Assembly (NCBI GenBank): GCA_009602725.1
Contig: WELB01000062.1
Location: forward strand, 419,960-483,959
DNA: 64,000 bases
Direction: 5' to 3'
Source: Spirogloea muscicola
Lineage: Eukaryota; Streptophyta; Zygnematophyceae; Spirogloeales; Spirogloeaceae
Under the pieces are notes generated by a model. That model was given only the letters and a program-made list of their open reading frames with translations, ran no database searches and had not been told where the DNA came from. Positions 42,903 to 56,000 of the stretch are shown piece after piece (the first letter of the stretch is position 1; each line of letters opens with the position of its first letter). Position numbers and translations under genes: made by a program.

Positions 42903-44467
42903 TGTGTGGCCCCCATGGACACTGCCAAGGAATGGGGTGCGAGCGACATATACCCTGACCGCTGTCTGGTAAGGCCTAAGCCGAGTGGCATCAACACTAT
43001 ACGCCTAAGGAGCCTGTGTCCCGCCTCGTGCGAGCACAATGGCGACATCCCCAGCGGAGCTTGATCAACCACGCCGCGCTTCTGTGGCACAATGAAGAAC
43101 AGCATTTCTTCAGGCCGACAGCACTCAGGCCAGCTCAGCTAGACATCTGCACCCTCTTGCAAGTCATTGTGGGCAACCCACACAAATAGAGGCCCTCCGG
43201 CCTCCAGACGTTGCAATATAGCAGAAATGGAGCGCACAACCGGTATGTTGGTTGGCGGGCCAGCGATGCCAGCAAGATCAAACAGCTCAAGTGCGTCTGG
43301 CTGAATGAGATGGCTTGCAGAGGCAGGGGTCAAGCACTCACGCTTGTCCTTGGGATTGCCCTGGTCCCGGCCCATAGGGCGCTGTGGACGTGGCCGTGAG
43401 GAAGAGGGACCTGCCGCCGGGCAGTCCCTGAGCTGATGGCTCTTGGCACCGCACTTGTAGCAGCCAGCGCCTTCCACCCGCTGCTTGGGGAGTCGCCTTG
43501 AGGTCGAGTGTTCAAGCCGTTCCTCGGGTCGAACCGCTTCTTGCTTCGTTCTGCATCAAAGCCGCCTGCCTCCAGCAGGGGACGCTTGTGTGCAGTGGCA
43601 ACCCTGAGCATGGACTTGCCAGGGCCCATGCACCCCGGCAATTCTCCGGTCACGATGGTCGGGGAGGCTTGCAGCCATGGCTGGATGAAATGGACGAATG
43701 GTTCGTCAGCTCCAACACGGACGCGGGCGCACGCGTGCGCCTCGCTGCCACCTACCTCTCAGGGGAGCCCCGGGAGTGGTGGAATACCTTGAAGAAGACG
43801 GTGTTGAGCTGGGTCCGTCGTAGACTGGGCTGCTGCCAGATCCCGAGTAAGGAGTGCAACGCGTTGCAAGTCCCCAGCCGACAAGCCCTCCAGGCCTCCG
43901 GCTCCCAGCTCCACGTGCCCCTCTTGGGCGTGCCCCGCTCGGGCGTGCCCCTCGTGGGCGTGCCCCGCTTGGGCGTGCCCCTCATGGGCGTGCCCCTCGT
44001 GGGCGTGCCCACGAGGGGCGCGCGTGCGCCTCGCTGCCACCTACCTCTCAGGGGAGCCCCGGGAGTGGTGGAATACCTTGAAGAAGACGGTGTTGAGCTG
44101 GGTCCGTCGTAGACTGGGCTGCTGCCAGATCCCGAGTAAGGAGTGCAACGCGTTGCAAGTCCCCAGCCGACAAGCCCTCCAGGCCTCCGGCTCCCAGCTC
44201 CACGTGCCCCTCGTGGGCGTGCCCCGCTTGGGCGTGCCCCTCGTGGGCGTGCTTTTCGTGGGCGTGCCCCTCGTGGGCATGCACCTCGTGGGCGTGCCCC
44301 TCGTGGGCGTGCCCCTCGTGGGCGTGCTCCGCAGCAGCCACTGCCGCAGCAGCTGGCCCTGCAGCAGCCGCTGCCTCAGCAGCCGACCGCTCTGCCTCCC
44401 GAGGAGGGCTCGGCCGCGCACTGGACGTGTGTGATACCATGCTGGCTGAAGGACACTGAGTGATCAA
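42903..44467 (-). pseudogene. E9 gag, scrambled by inverted and tandem duplications
   Basis: The gag N-terminus is at the high end (MVSHTSSARPS, about 44435; pentapeptide array about 44330-44205) and the C-terminus with CCHC knuckle (CYKCGAKSHQLRDC) at about 43470-43430. Between them part of the capsid is replaced by plus-strand copies: about 43595-43797 and 44025-44093 read as gag in the opposite direction (PRQFSGHDGRGG, WLDEMDEWF, ATYLSGEPREWW). The block 43798-44010, with a second pentapeptide array, duplicates 44094-44330. Gag cannot be made from this copy. 42966-43140 is the gag-protease linker. Confidence 0.82.
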
Positions 44468-44924
44468 TTCAGACTCCGACAGTCAGCAAATCACACACTC
44501 CATACTGCAATACAGGGCATCGCAAGACTGGTGCACCAGCGAGCGAGCAAGCAAGGCAGCGCGCAACTCCACACCTCAATCAGCAGGCAGGCAGACAGCC
44601 GCAGCTATGACCAGGACCGATGCACACGGTCACTGCTGGCCACACGACTGACCTTACCACACAAAGGCTGCAGGCTCCACCCCTCAAAAGAAGCGAACGC
44701 AGCAAGTGGTCCTCAAGGATCAGTCGGTCAATCCGGCGTTGGTCGTTGCTGGCTCACAGCGCGAAGATGGCTCCGCACCCGGCGCTTCCGCTGAGCCGCC
44801 TCACGAACCAACGTCTGGCAAGCACTTTATCTTGACAGAAAAAAGTCAGGCCAGCACATCAGGGTGATCCTTGCATCATCAGCGGCGAGCACAATAAGTC
44901 ACAAGCGCGATGGATGCAAGACCG
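44468..44924 (-). other. E9 untranslated leader
   Basis: Single-copy leader between primer site and gag, homologous to 28588-29047 (reversed) and to the duplicated leader in E1. No coding region is supported. Confidence 0.65.
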
Positions 44925-44936
44925 CCTCTGATACCA
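44925..44936 (-). other. E9 primer binding site (initiator tRNA-Met)
   Basis: On the minus strand TGGTATCAGAGG lies two bases inside the 5' LTR. Confidence 0.82.
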
Positions 44937-44938
44937 AA

Positions 44939-45485
44939 TGTAAGGAACCTCGCCCTACACACGCAGTTAGGGTGAGCAGTCCTTCTTGAGTTCGGCTGTA
45001 GGGGGTTTAGGGACCAACCCACTACACAGGCGAAGCACTAGCGCATAGGCGCAGCGGAAGACAGGCCCCGTGGCGCCGCCGTCCTGCAGCGACTCCACCT
45101 CCTGGGCGCGGGCCGGCGCAGCAGGCCCCGCAGCAAGGTGCGGCGGCGGCTGCGGCGGCGAGCAGCGGCAAGGCTGCTCCTGGGCTTCACCGGCTCGAAC
45201 TTTCCCCCCGAGCCTGAGCCCCAAGGCTCGTCGTGCTTCCCCGTGCCACCCCCCCTCCCGGGGTGTGAGCGGGTCGCCCCATGGCCTGCTAGGCGGCGGG
45301 CCAAAGATCCTCCCTTGAACGGGCGGATCCTAGCGAGGGTATTTCTGGACGGGCGGGGCCCGCCTCTGGGCGGGCCACTTGCCCGGCAAGCCAGCTCGCC
45401 ACCTGGCGGGCCCACTTGTCCCAAATAGCCGGTCATATAATGCCAACAGAGCCATGTGGCTTAACCAAATGGCTGGTTCATTACA
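44939..45485 (-). repeat. LTR-A1, 5' LTR of E9
   Basis: 547 bases, plus-strand TGTAAGGAACC to TTCATTACA. It pairs with 31703-32247. The target duplication base CAGGT follows at 45486-45490. Confidence 0.92.
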
Positions 45486-46970
45486 CAGGTGCGCACTTTT
45501 GTGGCAAGCTGTGCCACATGCCAGCGTAGTAGGGCAATCTCTGGCAAGCCTGCCGGATTACTTCAGCCCTTTGCAGATGCCGGCGCGGAATTGGTCTGAT
45601 GTAAGTATGGATTCTATCACAGAATTGCCTAAGACGCGGAACGGCTATGATGCCATTGTCGTCTTTGTTGATCGCCTGAGTAAAATGGTGCATTTTGCTC
45701 CCACTACTATGCGGGCATCGGCGAAGGATTTCGCTGGCATCTTTGTGGATAAGGTATGGAACCTATATGGAGTACCTGAGAGGGTGGTCTCGGACCGCGA
45801 TCCTCGCTTTACAGGTCACTTCTGGACGGAAGTTTGCAAGCTTACTGGCTCGAAGCAAGCCACGTCCACATTTTTTCATCCACAAACGGATGGCCAAACA
45901 GAGAGAATGAATCGGGTTCTCGAGGACATGTTGAGGCACTTTGTCAATCCCAGCCGGACTGACTGGGATGAGCATTTGGCTCCATTTGGCTCCAGCTGAA
46001 TATGCTGTGAACAAAGCCTATCATGCGTCCACAAAGAAGAGAGAAGGGCTCGCCCATCGAGGATAGGGGCTGGAAAAAAGCCAGCTCAGAAAAGAATGAA
46101 CAAAGGACGAGAAGGGGCCAGGAGAAGCACGAAGAACAACAAGCACAGAAAAGAAACGAAGCAGCTACGAAGCACTCAGCAACCCCTGCTAAGCAGCCTC
46201 AGGTCAGAGAGACTGGGTTCCTGGAAGCGGGTCCCCGGGCAGAAGAAGACACCCTTCTTCCTCAATTATGGTCAGCATCCCCGAGCTCCACTTCAGGTGG
46301 GGGAGGCCGGAACAAATTCCCGCCGCGGTAGCTTTTACTGGGACCGTCTTGGAGGCTCAGAGACGAGCTCGGCATTTCTTGGAAATTGCCCAGAGTCGCC
46401 AGAAGGCTTATGCTGACAAACGTCGGAAGGACGTATCCTTTGACGTTGGTGCGCAAGTGCTGCTGAGCACAAAACACTTATCCTTGCGGGCTGTGGGTAC
46501 GCGCAAGTTGCTGGCTGAGTGGGTTGGACCATTTGCAGTGGTACGCCTTGTGGGCAAGGTGTCCTACGAGCTGAAGACACCGGTACATTGGAAGGTCCAT
46601 AGAGTCTTCCATGTGTCTCAGCTGAGGGCCTTCCTTTCGGATGGCCGTGTCTAACCGCCCCCACCTCCACTAGTGTGATCGAGGATGATCTTGAATTTGA
46701 GGTTGAAGAGATCTTGCCTCACAGGGACAAATTCCGAGGCCGTGAGACCCGCGAGTATCTGGTGAAGTGGCTCGCGTATGGGCCTGAGCACGATACGTGG
46801 GAGCCTGCGGCCAATTTGGTAAATTGTCTAGATGCTCGCAGGGAGTACCTGGCCAATCAATGGTGGTTATTCTCTTAGGCTTGGTCGAGGCAGCATGCGT
46901 CGGGCATCTTGACACCTGTCGGCCGCTCTCTCGTTGTTCCAGAGGAGGTGAACACCGGAGTGGGGAGGTA
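45486..46970 (+). pseudogene. E8 integrase core and chromodomain (with LINE insertion)
   Basis: E8 resumes after E9. DDE core: DSITELPKTRNGYDAIVVFVDRL (about 45610-45680), VSDRDPRFTGH (about 45790), TDGQTERMNRVLEDM (about 45890). After a short in-place repeat (LAPFGSS) the frame is interrupted at 46040 by a LINE 3' fragment, and continues at 46249 (PFFLNYGQHPRAPLQ), then QVLLSTKHLSLRAVGTRKLL, VFHVSQL, and a chromodomain (REYLVKWLAYGPEHDTWEP, about 46750-46805). A stop near 46653 separates the last two. The polypurine tract GAGTGGGGAGGTA is at 46958-46970. Confidence 0.85.
46040..46242 (-). mobile_element. Short 5'-truncated LINE insertion in E8 integrase
   Basis: About 203 bases on the minus strand holding the last codons of the LINE ORF (SLSDLRLLSRG then stop), the 3' UTR with GCTTCGTAGCTGC motifs, and the terminal hairpin (GGGGCTGG...CCAGC, 46067-46087). 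It is flanked by AAGAAG at 46034-46039 and 46243-46248; removing it restores the integrase reading STKK...TPFFLNYG. Confidence 0.82.
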
Positions 46971-47490
46971 TGTAACGATCTAGCGGTTTGGTTAGGCCAC
47001 ACGGCGCTGTTAGCGTTACGTGACCGCTTGCCGTTTGCCGGCAAGTGGCCCGCCGGGTGGCGGGCTGGCTGGCTGGGCAAGTGGCCCGCCCAGGTGCGGG
47101 CCCCGCCCCTCCTAACATACCCCTCGCTAGGATCCACCCATTCAAGGGAGGATCTTTGGCCGGCCGCAAGGCGGGCCATGGGGCGACCCGCTCACACCCA
47201 TGGAGGGGGTGTAGCACGGGGAAGCACGAAGAGCCTTGGGCTGAGGCTCGACGGGGGAGTTTGAACCAGCCTAGGAGCAGCCTTGCCGCTGCCGCACCCT
47301 GCTGCGGGGCCTCTTGCTCCGGCCTGCGCCCAAGAGGTAGAGTCGCCGCCGGGACGGCGGCGTCGCAGGGCCTGTCTTCCGCTGCGCCTATGCGCTAGTG
47401 CTTTGTAGTGGGTTGGTCCCTTAAACCCCCACAGCCGAACTCAATAAGGACTGCTCACCCTAATTGCGTGTGTAGGGCGAGGTTCCTTAC
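46971..47490 (+). repeat. LTR-A2, 3' LTR of E8
   Basis: 520 bases from TGTAACGATC to GGTTCCTTAC, after the polypurine tract. It marks the edge of the retrotransposon block; sequence beyond 47490 is AT-richer host DNA. Confidence 0.88.
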
Positions 47491-47938
47491 GAAGGTAGTG
47501 GTGAAAACATGATGGTTGTCATCGCATGTTGACTCATGTAGTACCAAGCGACTTCACGAGGCACTACTGGGATCCAACTGAAATGAAGACAGGGCTGACA
47601 GATAGCAGATAGCAGCCAATGTAAATATTGGTCATGGAACCAAGATTACATTCAGGGGTTAAGACAATAACATCATCCTCAGTAAGAGATTACCTTGGAC
47701 CCTGGGTTTGAAGATTGCGACAACATAGTGATAGCAATCAAGGAGCCTATTATCAAGTTGACCAATGCAATCACAATGGTCTCATATGCACAACCTACTT
47801 CAACATACACAGCCAAGACATGCCCACCACAACTTGCAACTTACAACTTGCAAGAGAAGCGACTCAAAGTGATGCGATCAACAGTTGCTTCCAGGGCCGA
47901 GAAGCCAGAGGCTTCATTTACACCTCATAATCTACATT
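47491..47938. other. Downstream flank of MSI1
   Basis: AT-richer host sequence between the E8 LTR and the MSI1 stop. It presumably contains the MSI1 3' UTR and poly(A) signal on the minus strand. No coding potential or repeat was recognised. Confidence 0.5.
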
Positions 47939-50989
<3,051 letters not shown>

Positions 50990-51004
50990 TTAGGACGACA
51001 CCAT

Positions 51005-51225
51005 GGGGCCGTGGGCAGGCGGAGGGGCCGGGGTCGGGCTGGGGCTGGGTGGCGGGATCCGAGGGCGGCGTGAGGCGCCAGGCCTGGCGCTAGTGTGTCT
51101 GGGAGGCGGCAGCTACTTGGCGTCGCTTCGTGCTTTTTGGCGCCTTCCGGCCCTTTTCAGACCTTGTACATTCCTTGGGCTTTTTCCCTTCTGGGCTGCA
51201 AGCGCCTTCCGTCCTTCTTCCTAGC
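51005..51225 (+). mobile_element. LINE 3' UTR fragment upstream of MSI1
   Basis: GC-rich sequence with GAGGGCGGCGTGAGGCGCC and TTTTTGGCGCCTTCCGGC matches 52566-52690, which follows a LINE stop codon. It lies immediately beyond the MSI1 start region on the opposite strand and ends near CCAGTTAATCTGGCCGCGC (51228-51246), a 19-base string also at 59164 and 61064. Confidence 0.6.
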
Positions 51226-51473
51226 CACCAGTTAATCTGGCCGCGCTTGCTGTATCCTCAATGGGCGAACCCATACTTGCTTCTAGCGCCATCGTCCGCC
51301 GCTTCCACGGGGGAGCCAGTGAACCCAGCGTGCCACCAAGGCTGGGTATGCGGTAGCCTGCGCCGCTCGGGCCAAAGAGCTAAAATACGCAGATCACCTG
51401 CGGGAAGACGAGTTCTTCCCGCTCGCCATCGATACGCACGGGGCGCTGGGCGCTCGGTGGCTCGAGCTGCTCA

Positions 51474-51619
51474 GAAGCACAACAACAAACGAAGCAGCTA
51501 CGTATTACAAGCACAAAAATGAAACGAAGCAGCTACGAAGCACTCAGTAACCCCTGCTAAGCAGCCTCAGGTCAGAGAGACTGGGTTCCTGGAAGCGGGT
51601 CCCCTGGCCAGAGCCAGAT
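51474..51619 (-). mobile_element. LINE tail inserted in LINE (first)
   Basis: 146 bases, minus strand: the end of a LINE ORF (LSDLRLLSRGY-stop, about 51610-51545) and part of its tail. Flanked by GCTGCTCA at 51466-51473 and 51620-51627; the host LINE reads through as RWLELLNQLSRHA when it is removed. Confidence 0.7.
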
Positions 51620-51781
51620 GCTGCTCAACCAGCTCTCACGCCACGCCATTGTCCGCCGCTTCCATGGGGAGCCGGTGGACTCCCATGCAGCAGGGTCGCT
51701 AGCGCAGGTGTACCACATGCGCTTGGCCGTCTTGCTGCAGTGGTCTATGGCCTGCGCGCTGCACCTGCGTGCAGGCATAGA

Positions 51782-52050
51782 GAAGAGGGGCTGGCAAAGC
51801 CAGCCCAAAAAAGAATGGACAATGTCCAAAGCCAAAGAAAGAGGAGCCGGAAAAAGGACTACACTACAAAACACTGCAGAACACAGAGACGATGCAGGGA
51901 AGCTCAGTACCCACGAGTGAGCAACATCAGGTCTGAGGAGCTCGCTGCAGGGAAAGAGGCACTCCGCCGAAACCCAGAGGCGGCGGCCATAGCACGGCCT
52001 GCTCGCGTGTAGACGGCGTGGGCAAGGGAGCGTTGAAGCAATACGGCAGA
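51782..52050 (-). mobile_element. LINE tail inserted in LINE (second)
   Basis: About 269 bases, minus strand: C-terminus (PAASYSDL-like, LLRPDVAHS at the stop) and 3' UTR with the hairpin GGGGCTGGCAAAGCCAGCCC (51786-51805). The flanking 35-40 bases are duplicated with a few differences (51743-51781 and 52053-52091, GTCTATGGCC...CTGCACCTGCGTGC), a long target duplication typical of LINE integration. Confidence 0.75.
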
Positions 52051-52218
52051 GGTCTATGGCCCGCGCGCTGCACCTGCGTGCCGGCAGAGCCCTGGCTGTT
52101 GCCTCTGGCTCTGGCCAGGGGACCAACTTCCGGGAGCCTAGCTTCTCTGACCTGAGGCTGCTTAGCAGGGGTTACTGAGTAACACGTAGCTGCTTTGCTT
52201 CTTGTTGTGCTTGTTTCT

Positions 52219-52700
52219 CTTAGCGCTTCCCCTGCCCCGGCTGCCGACGAGTTCGTCCCCCTGGCTGTGGACGTGCATGGGGCTCTCGGATCCCACTGGC
52301 TCGACCTGTTGGCCAGGCTTGCACGGCGTGCTGTGTCCCGCAGGCGCGGTGAGCCGGCTGACTTCAACGCCGCTGGCTCGTGGGCTCAGGTGTATCGTAT
52401 GCGCTTGTCCGTCTCCCTCCAGCGGTCCATGGCCCACGCCTTGCATCTGCGTGCTGGCCGTGCTCTCGCTGCGGCCTCCGGCTTTCGTCAGGGGGATAGT
52501 TTACCGGCAGCTAGTCTGTCGGATGTGAGGCTCCTCACTCGTAACTACTNGCGCTGGGTTGGCGGGGCCCGAGGGCGGCGTGAGGCGCCAGGCCTGGCGC
52601 TGCTGAGTTCTGGGAGGGGCGGCAGCTGCTGGGCTTCGTTTCGTGCTTTTGGCGCCTTCCGGCGCTTTCAGACCTCGTGAATTCCTTCGGGCTACTTCTC
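52219..52700 (+). mobile_element. LINE C-terminal fragment and 3' UTR
   Basis: Plus-strand LINE end: EFVPLAVDVHGALGSHWLDLLARLARRAV (52248-52335), AAGSWAQVYRMRLSVSLQRSMAHALHLRAGRALAAASG (52370-52490), LSDVRLLTRNY (52515-52548). The unresolved n at 52550 falls in what should be the stop codon (TNG). The 3' UTR (52555-52690) carries GGCGTGAGGCGCC. It ends just before the upstream region of the CemA-like gene. Confidence 0.78.
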
Positions 52701-53069
52701 TTTTGCGCGGGAAACTTTCTGCTACCTTTCTGCTACCTTTCTGCTACCTGCCTTCATTCAATGCGCACCGCGCGCCTTCCCCCTTTCTAGTTTACAGCCG
52801 ATTCTTTGATATCAGCAGCCGCATTCTTCTTCTTTTCCTACCGCAGAGCTCCACTTCTCTCCAGCCTCCAGCCATGTCTTTCTGCTACCTGCCTTCATCT
52901 CATGCGCACCGCGCGCTTTTCCCCCCTTTCTACCGTAGAGCTCCACTTCTCTCCAGCCTCCAGCCATGGCAGTGGTGTCAGCTCCGTCCCGCCCGCGTCG
53001 CCAGCACCCCGCCCACCGCCGCATGGCGCCGCCGCGGGCCGCGCGCCGCCGCGGCCATGCCCCTCTCTG
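52701..53069 (+). other. Upstream region of the CemA-like gene with direct duplication
   Basis: Contains triplicated TTTCTGCTACC (52715-52750) and two copies of a segment running from GCTACCTGCCTTCAT to CTCCAGCCTCCAGCCATG (about 52742-52875 and 52880-52967). Each copy ends in CCAGCCATG, so an upstream or alternative start could lie here. The frame of exon 1 is open back to 52806, but composition and transit-peptide fit favour the Met at 53070. Confidence 0.5.
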
Positions 53070-56000
53070 ATGACGACGCTGGCCGCCGCTGCGCCGCCCT
53101 CCTTCGCCGTGGCCGGCCTTGCCGCCTCCTCGGCCCTCTGCCGCGTCTCTCCCCACACTGCCCGCGCCGCGGCGACCAGCAGCTGGCCGCGCGGCTCTGC
53201 GCCCCCCTGGCCGCCCCGCGCGCCACCTCGGACGGCCGGCCTCTGGGCCCGCCGCTGGCGCAGCCGTCGGGGGATCTTCGTCACGGTTCGCGCCTGGTGG
53301 ACGCAGTGGCTTCTGGAGCGCCCGGTTGACAGTGACGACGAGGAGGGCAGCTTTCAGGACGACGAGAGCGAGGCCGAGGATGAGGACGACAGCGGCAAGG
53401 TTGCGGCCGGCCGGGGGGCTGGCGAAGGTAGCCGGAGGCAGGAGCAAGCCCAGACGGCTCGGACCAGGAGCGTGCAGGGAGAGCAGCAGGACGTGGACGA
53501 TATTGACGACCTGGTAGCGGATGACAGGCGGTGGGCTGACTGGCAGCGCAGACGGGCTGCCATCGACGAGCTGCGTGAGTTCCAGGTGCTGGCTTGGACC
53601 CTCCCTCGCCTGCATGGCCTGTGCGAGCTGACCCCCCTACTGCAGCGGTCCATAGGAACTTCCACACAGCTCCTATACCGAGTTGCTGGGTATCCTCCCA
53701 TGGCGGGGGCCTGCCTCTACCTACAGCGTCGAGGGTGCTGTGAAGCTGCAGTCTTTGAGCTGGTGTAGCTCCCCTCAGCTACTGTGCTTGCACGGCTAGG
53801 CCGTCTTCGGCTGGCCCGACGCTCAGTTGACTGGGCTTGAGGCTTGAGAATGTAACTTGTGTAAGTTACAGCCTGCGGCAAGTCTAGCACAATAAGCTGT
53901 TTGTGCAGGATGTTACTGTGTCATCTCTTCTCATCAATGAGCAAAGTGGCGTCCGATCCAGGCGACTGGCCGGGACCCTGACGACCCCTCCTGGGATGAC
54001 TGGTTGGACGAGGGGTGGGACTCGCCGGAACGTTACAAAGATGGTGCAATTGCAGTGCCCCTGTCCCATCTCTCAGTCCCACCTGCTGTGTCCACTTTGC
54101 AGGCAGGCTTCCAACATTCCAGATGGGTGCTCCAAAAGCATGTTGGTGGCGTGACTGCTTCAAGGCTGGTTCTTCTGCTCCTGCAGGGCCCATTGGTGCT
54201 GCTGGATGGTATGTTCCGCAGCCAGACTGGGAGAAAGGTGGCGTGCCGCGAGACACACCAAAGCTGCCGGAGCGAGGAATGAGCCGCACAGTCAAGGAGC
54301 TGCTATTGCGGATCCTTGAACCGCAGCCGGAGGTTGAGGAAGACCTTGCTTTTGAGGAGAAAGTTTTCCGCTACACAAGCCAGTCCACAGTATGTCAAGC
54401 TTGGATTGTGACCATCATTATCTGCCCTCCTCTCCTTCTTGACTTCTTGTTGGGATGCTTGACTGGTACTCTGTATAGGTTCAGGATCATGTCTAGGGTG
54501 ACACGACGAGAGAGAAAAGCGACAGAATGGGCAGGAAATGTATGGGAATAGGGTAGCCTTGGCTACTGACCAACAGCCGTTGTCCTTGTCCACCATCATC
54601 CTCCTCGTACCTGTTTCAAGCGATACAGCACCACCACCACACCTTTTCACTCTCTGAATAACAACTTTTCTTGCAGGCCAAGTTTGCGGCCTTGCTCGTG
54701 ATCATTCCCGTTCTGTCAGACATTGTGATGCATGACTACATCCTTGTGCCTTTCTTTGAGAGGTATGTACACATCAACTTCTGCTGCCGTCTGCTTCAAG
54801 TCCAGTGTCAGTACCCTCAGGAACAGTAGGCCTCAGGAACTGTCGGACCTGGTATGAGGGCAAGTTTGCAGGCAGCTGGCTGTATGATTCGAGCTTGTAA
54901 GCGGCAGGTGGAGCGAGACAACCCCAATGGGAGCCAAGCTGCTGGATGTGCGCGAGCGACAACGTTTGGATATGGTCAACAGGCTGAAACTGGAGCGTCA
55001 GCGGGTGCGGTTTGAAGCGGACATCGGCAAGACGCCGCCGCTGAGTGATGACGACCTCGCTGAGCACATGCACATAGAAGCGTGAGCTCCTCTGGCGACT
55101 GGCTTCAGTCAAGCTGCATGTGCAAGTATTCGACCCTTCTCGTGGAGATGTATATTAAATGACACCGATTGCTTGTTGCCACTTATGCGTCATGAAGGTG
55201 CGATACAGAAATTTCATTGCTGCTGCTGGGGGTATGTTGCAGAGTGGAGCTGCGAGAAGACATTAGGCGGGAGAATCGGTCCGGGTTTGCCAACATTTGG
55301 TCGGATGCTGTGGCTTTTCTAACAGCTCTCTTGCTCGTTGTCTTCAACCCCAAGCAGGCGAGTGATCTGCCTGAATCTTCTGCAAATGTCTCAGCTTGTG
55401 TATCAAGGGCTTGTGGGTCGCAGTAGTCGTATGCTTTTGCATGCTGCCTTTAGCAGAGTCTTCTGCCCCATCTTCTGCCCCGTTTTCACCAAAGGGCAGG
55501 CTTGCAACTGTGCGACTCACGTGTTGCCTTTGATTGGGGCCTTCGGGTGGCCAGATTGCTTTGATGCGGTTGACTGGTGATCGCATCTTCACGAATATCT
55601 CAGATACTGGCAAAGCATTCATCATCATTCTCTGCACAGACATTTTCCTTGGGTGGGTGAAGGCCTACTTAACACCCCAAACACTGCCTCGGCGACTTTG
55701 CCCTACGTCTTGTGTGCTTTTATTGTCAGCAATCCGGGCCTTCCCTTTAGTAACTAAGATACCCTCCTAACCCACCCCAACCCCCACTTTCATCTGGTCT
55801 CCTACTTGATGTAGGCACTTTGTTATCGCTCCTTACATTGTGGATGTCATTTGTCTTGCCTATGCCACAATAAGCAGTGGTAGGATATTAGTGAGCAGCT
55901 TGCTTTTCAAGTCCACCGTATGAATGCACTGTCTACAGTACAATATCTTTAAGCCACCGTGTGACCTGTGGGCTGGTACCTCTGTGCTGATACATGTAGG

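Larger units (their letters stand above)
31703..45485 (-). mobile_element. E9, middle Ty3/gypsy chromovirus (minus strand)
   Basis: A complete minus-strand element inserted in E8 integrase, with CAGGC (31698-31702) and CAGGT (45486-45490) as the target duplication. Its own sequence is 31703-32651 plus 39822-45485, about 6.6 kb once E10 is removed. From high to low coordinate: 5' LTR, tRNA-Met primer site, leader, rearranged gag, protease, RT, RNase H, integrase, GPY/F and chromodomain, polypurine tract, 3' LTR. The E9 frame stops at GTAGGACACTTTG (32651) and resumes at CCTTGCCCAC (39822). Confidence 0.92.
28490..47490 (+). mobile_element. E8, outer Ty3/gypsy element of the three-level nest
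   Basis: Plus-strand family-A element in pieces 28490-31702 and 45486-47490, split by E9. It has a truncated 5' LTR, primer site, leader, frameshifted gag, protease joined directly to RNase H (RT missing), integrase, chromodomain, polypurine tract and a 3' LTR. The integrase zinc-binding segment stops at TTTCGACCAG (31690-31700) and continues at CAGGTGCGCACTTTTGTGGC (45486), as one reading KGFSTQVRTFVASCATCQRS. Removing E9 leaves an element of about 5.2 kb. It lies within 450 bases of the MSI1 stop codon. Confidence 0.88.
51340..52218 (+). mobile_element. LINE C-terminal fragment carrying two nested LINE tails
   Basis: Plus-strand LINE C-terminus: AARAKELKYADHL (51360-51400), THGALGARWLELL (51434-51470), then LSRHAIVRRFHGEPVDSHAAGSLAQVYHMRL (51632-51725), ALHLRAG (51758-51776), and finally RALAVASGSGQ ... 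LSDLRLLSRGY-stop (52086-52178) plus a GCTGCTTTGCTTC tail to about 52218. It is interrupted twice by short minus-strand LINE tails (51474-51619 and about 51782-52050). Confidence 0.75.

Noticed and set aside
44960-45430. GC-rich open frames on both strands in LTR-A1 and its copies
   Set aside because: The same readings recur in each LTR copy, are broken by indels and lack motifs; they reflect GC-rich inverted repeats.
1-47490. Endogenous retrovirus with an envelope gene
   Set aside because: No reading frame with signal peptide and membrane anchor lies between the chromodomain and the 3' LTR in any element; these are ordinary chromoviruses.
52812-53615. Long minus-strand open frame of 267 codons
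   Set aside because: It is antisense to exon 1 of the CemA-like gene in very GC-rich sequence and shows no motif.
54390-54551. Hydrophobic reading after SQST in the CemA-like gene
   Set aside because: A GTATGT donor at 54390 and an acceptor before 54677 join SQST to AKFAALLVIIP in phase, which fits the family; the reading is intron.
55815-55910. A hydrophobic open stretch (HFVIAPYIVDVICLAYATI) inside the CemA-like gene, considered as an extra exon
   Set aside because: It sits between two exons that already join in phase (LG/YHSESGW, as in the family). No donor tested after it keeps the frame, so it is treated as intronic.
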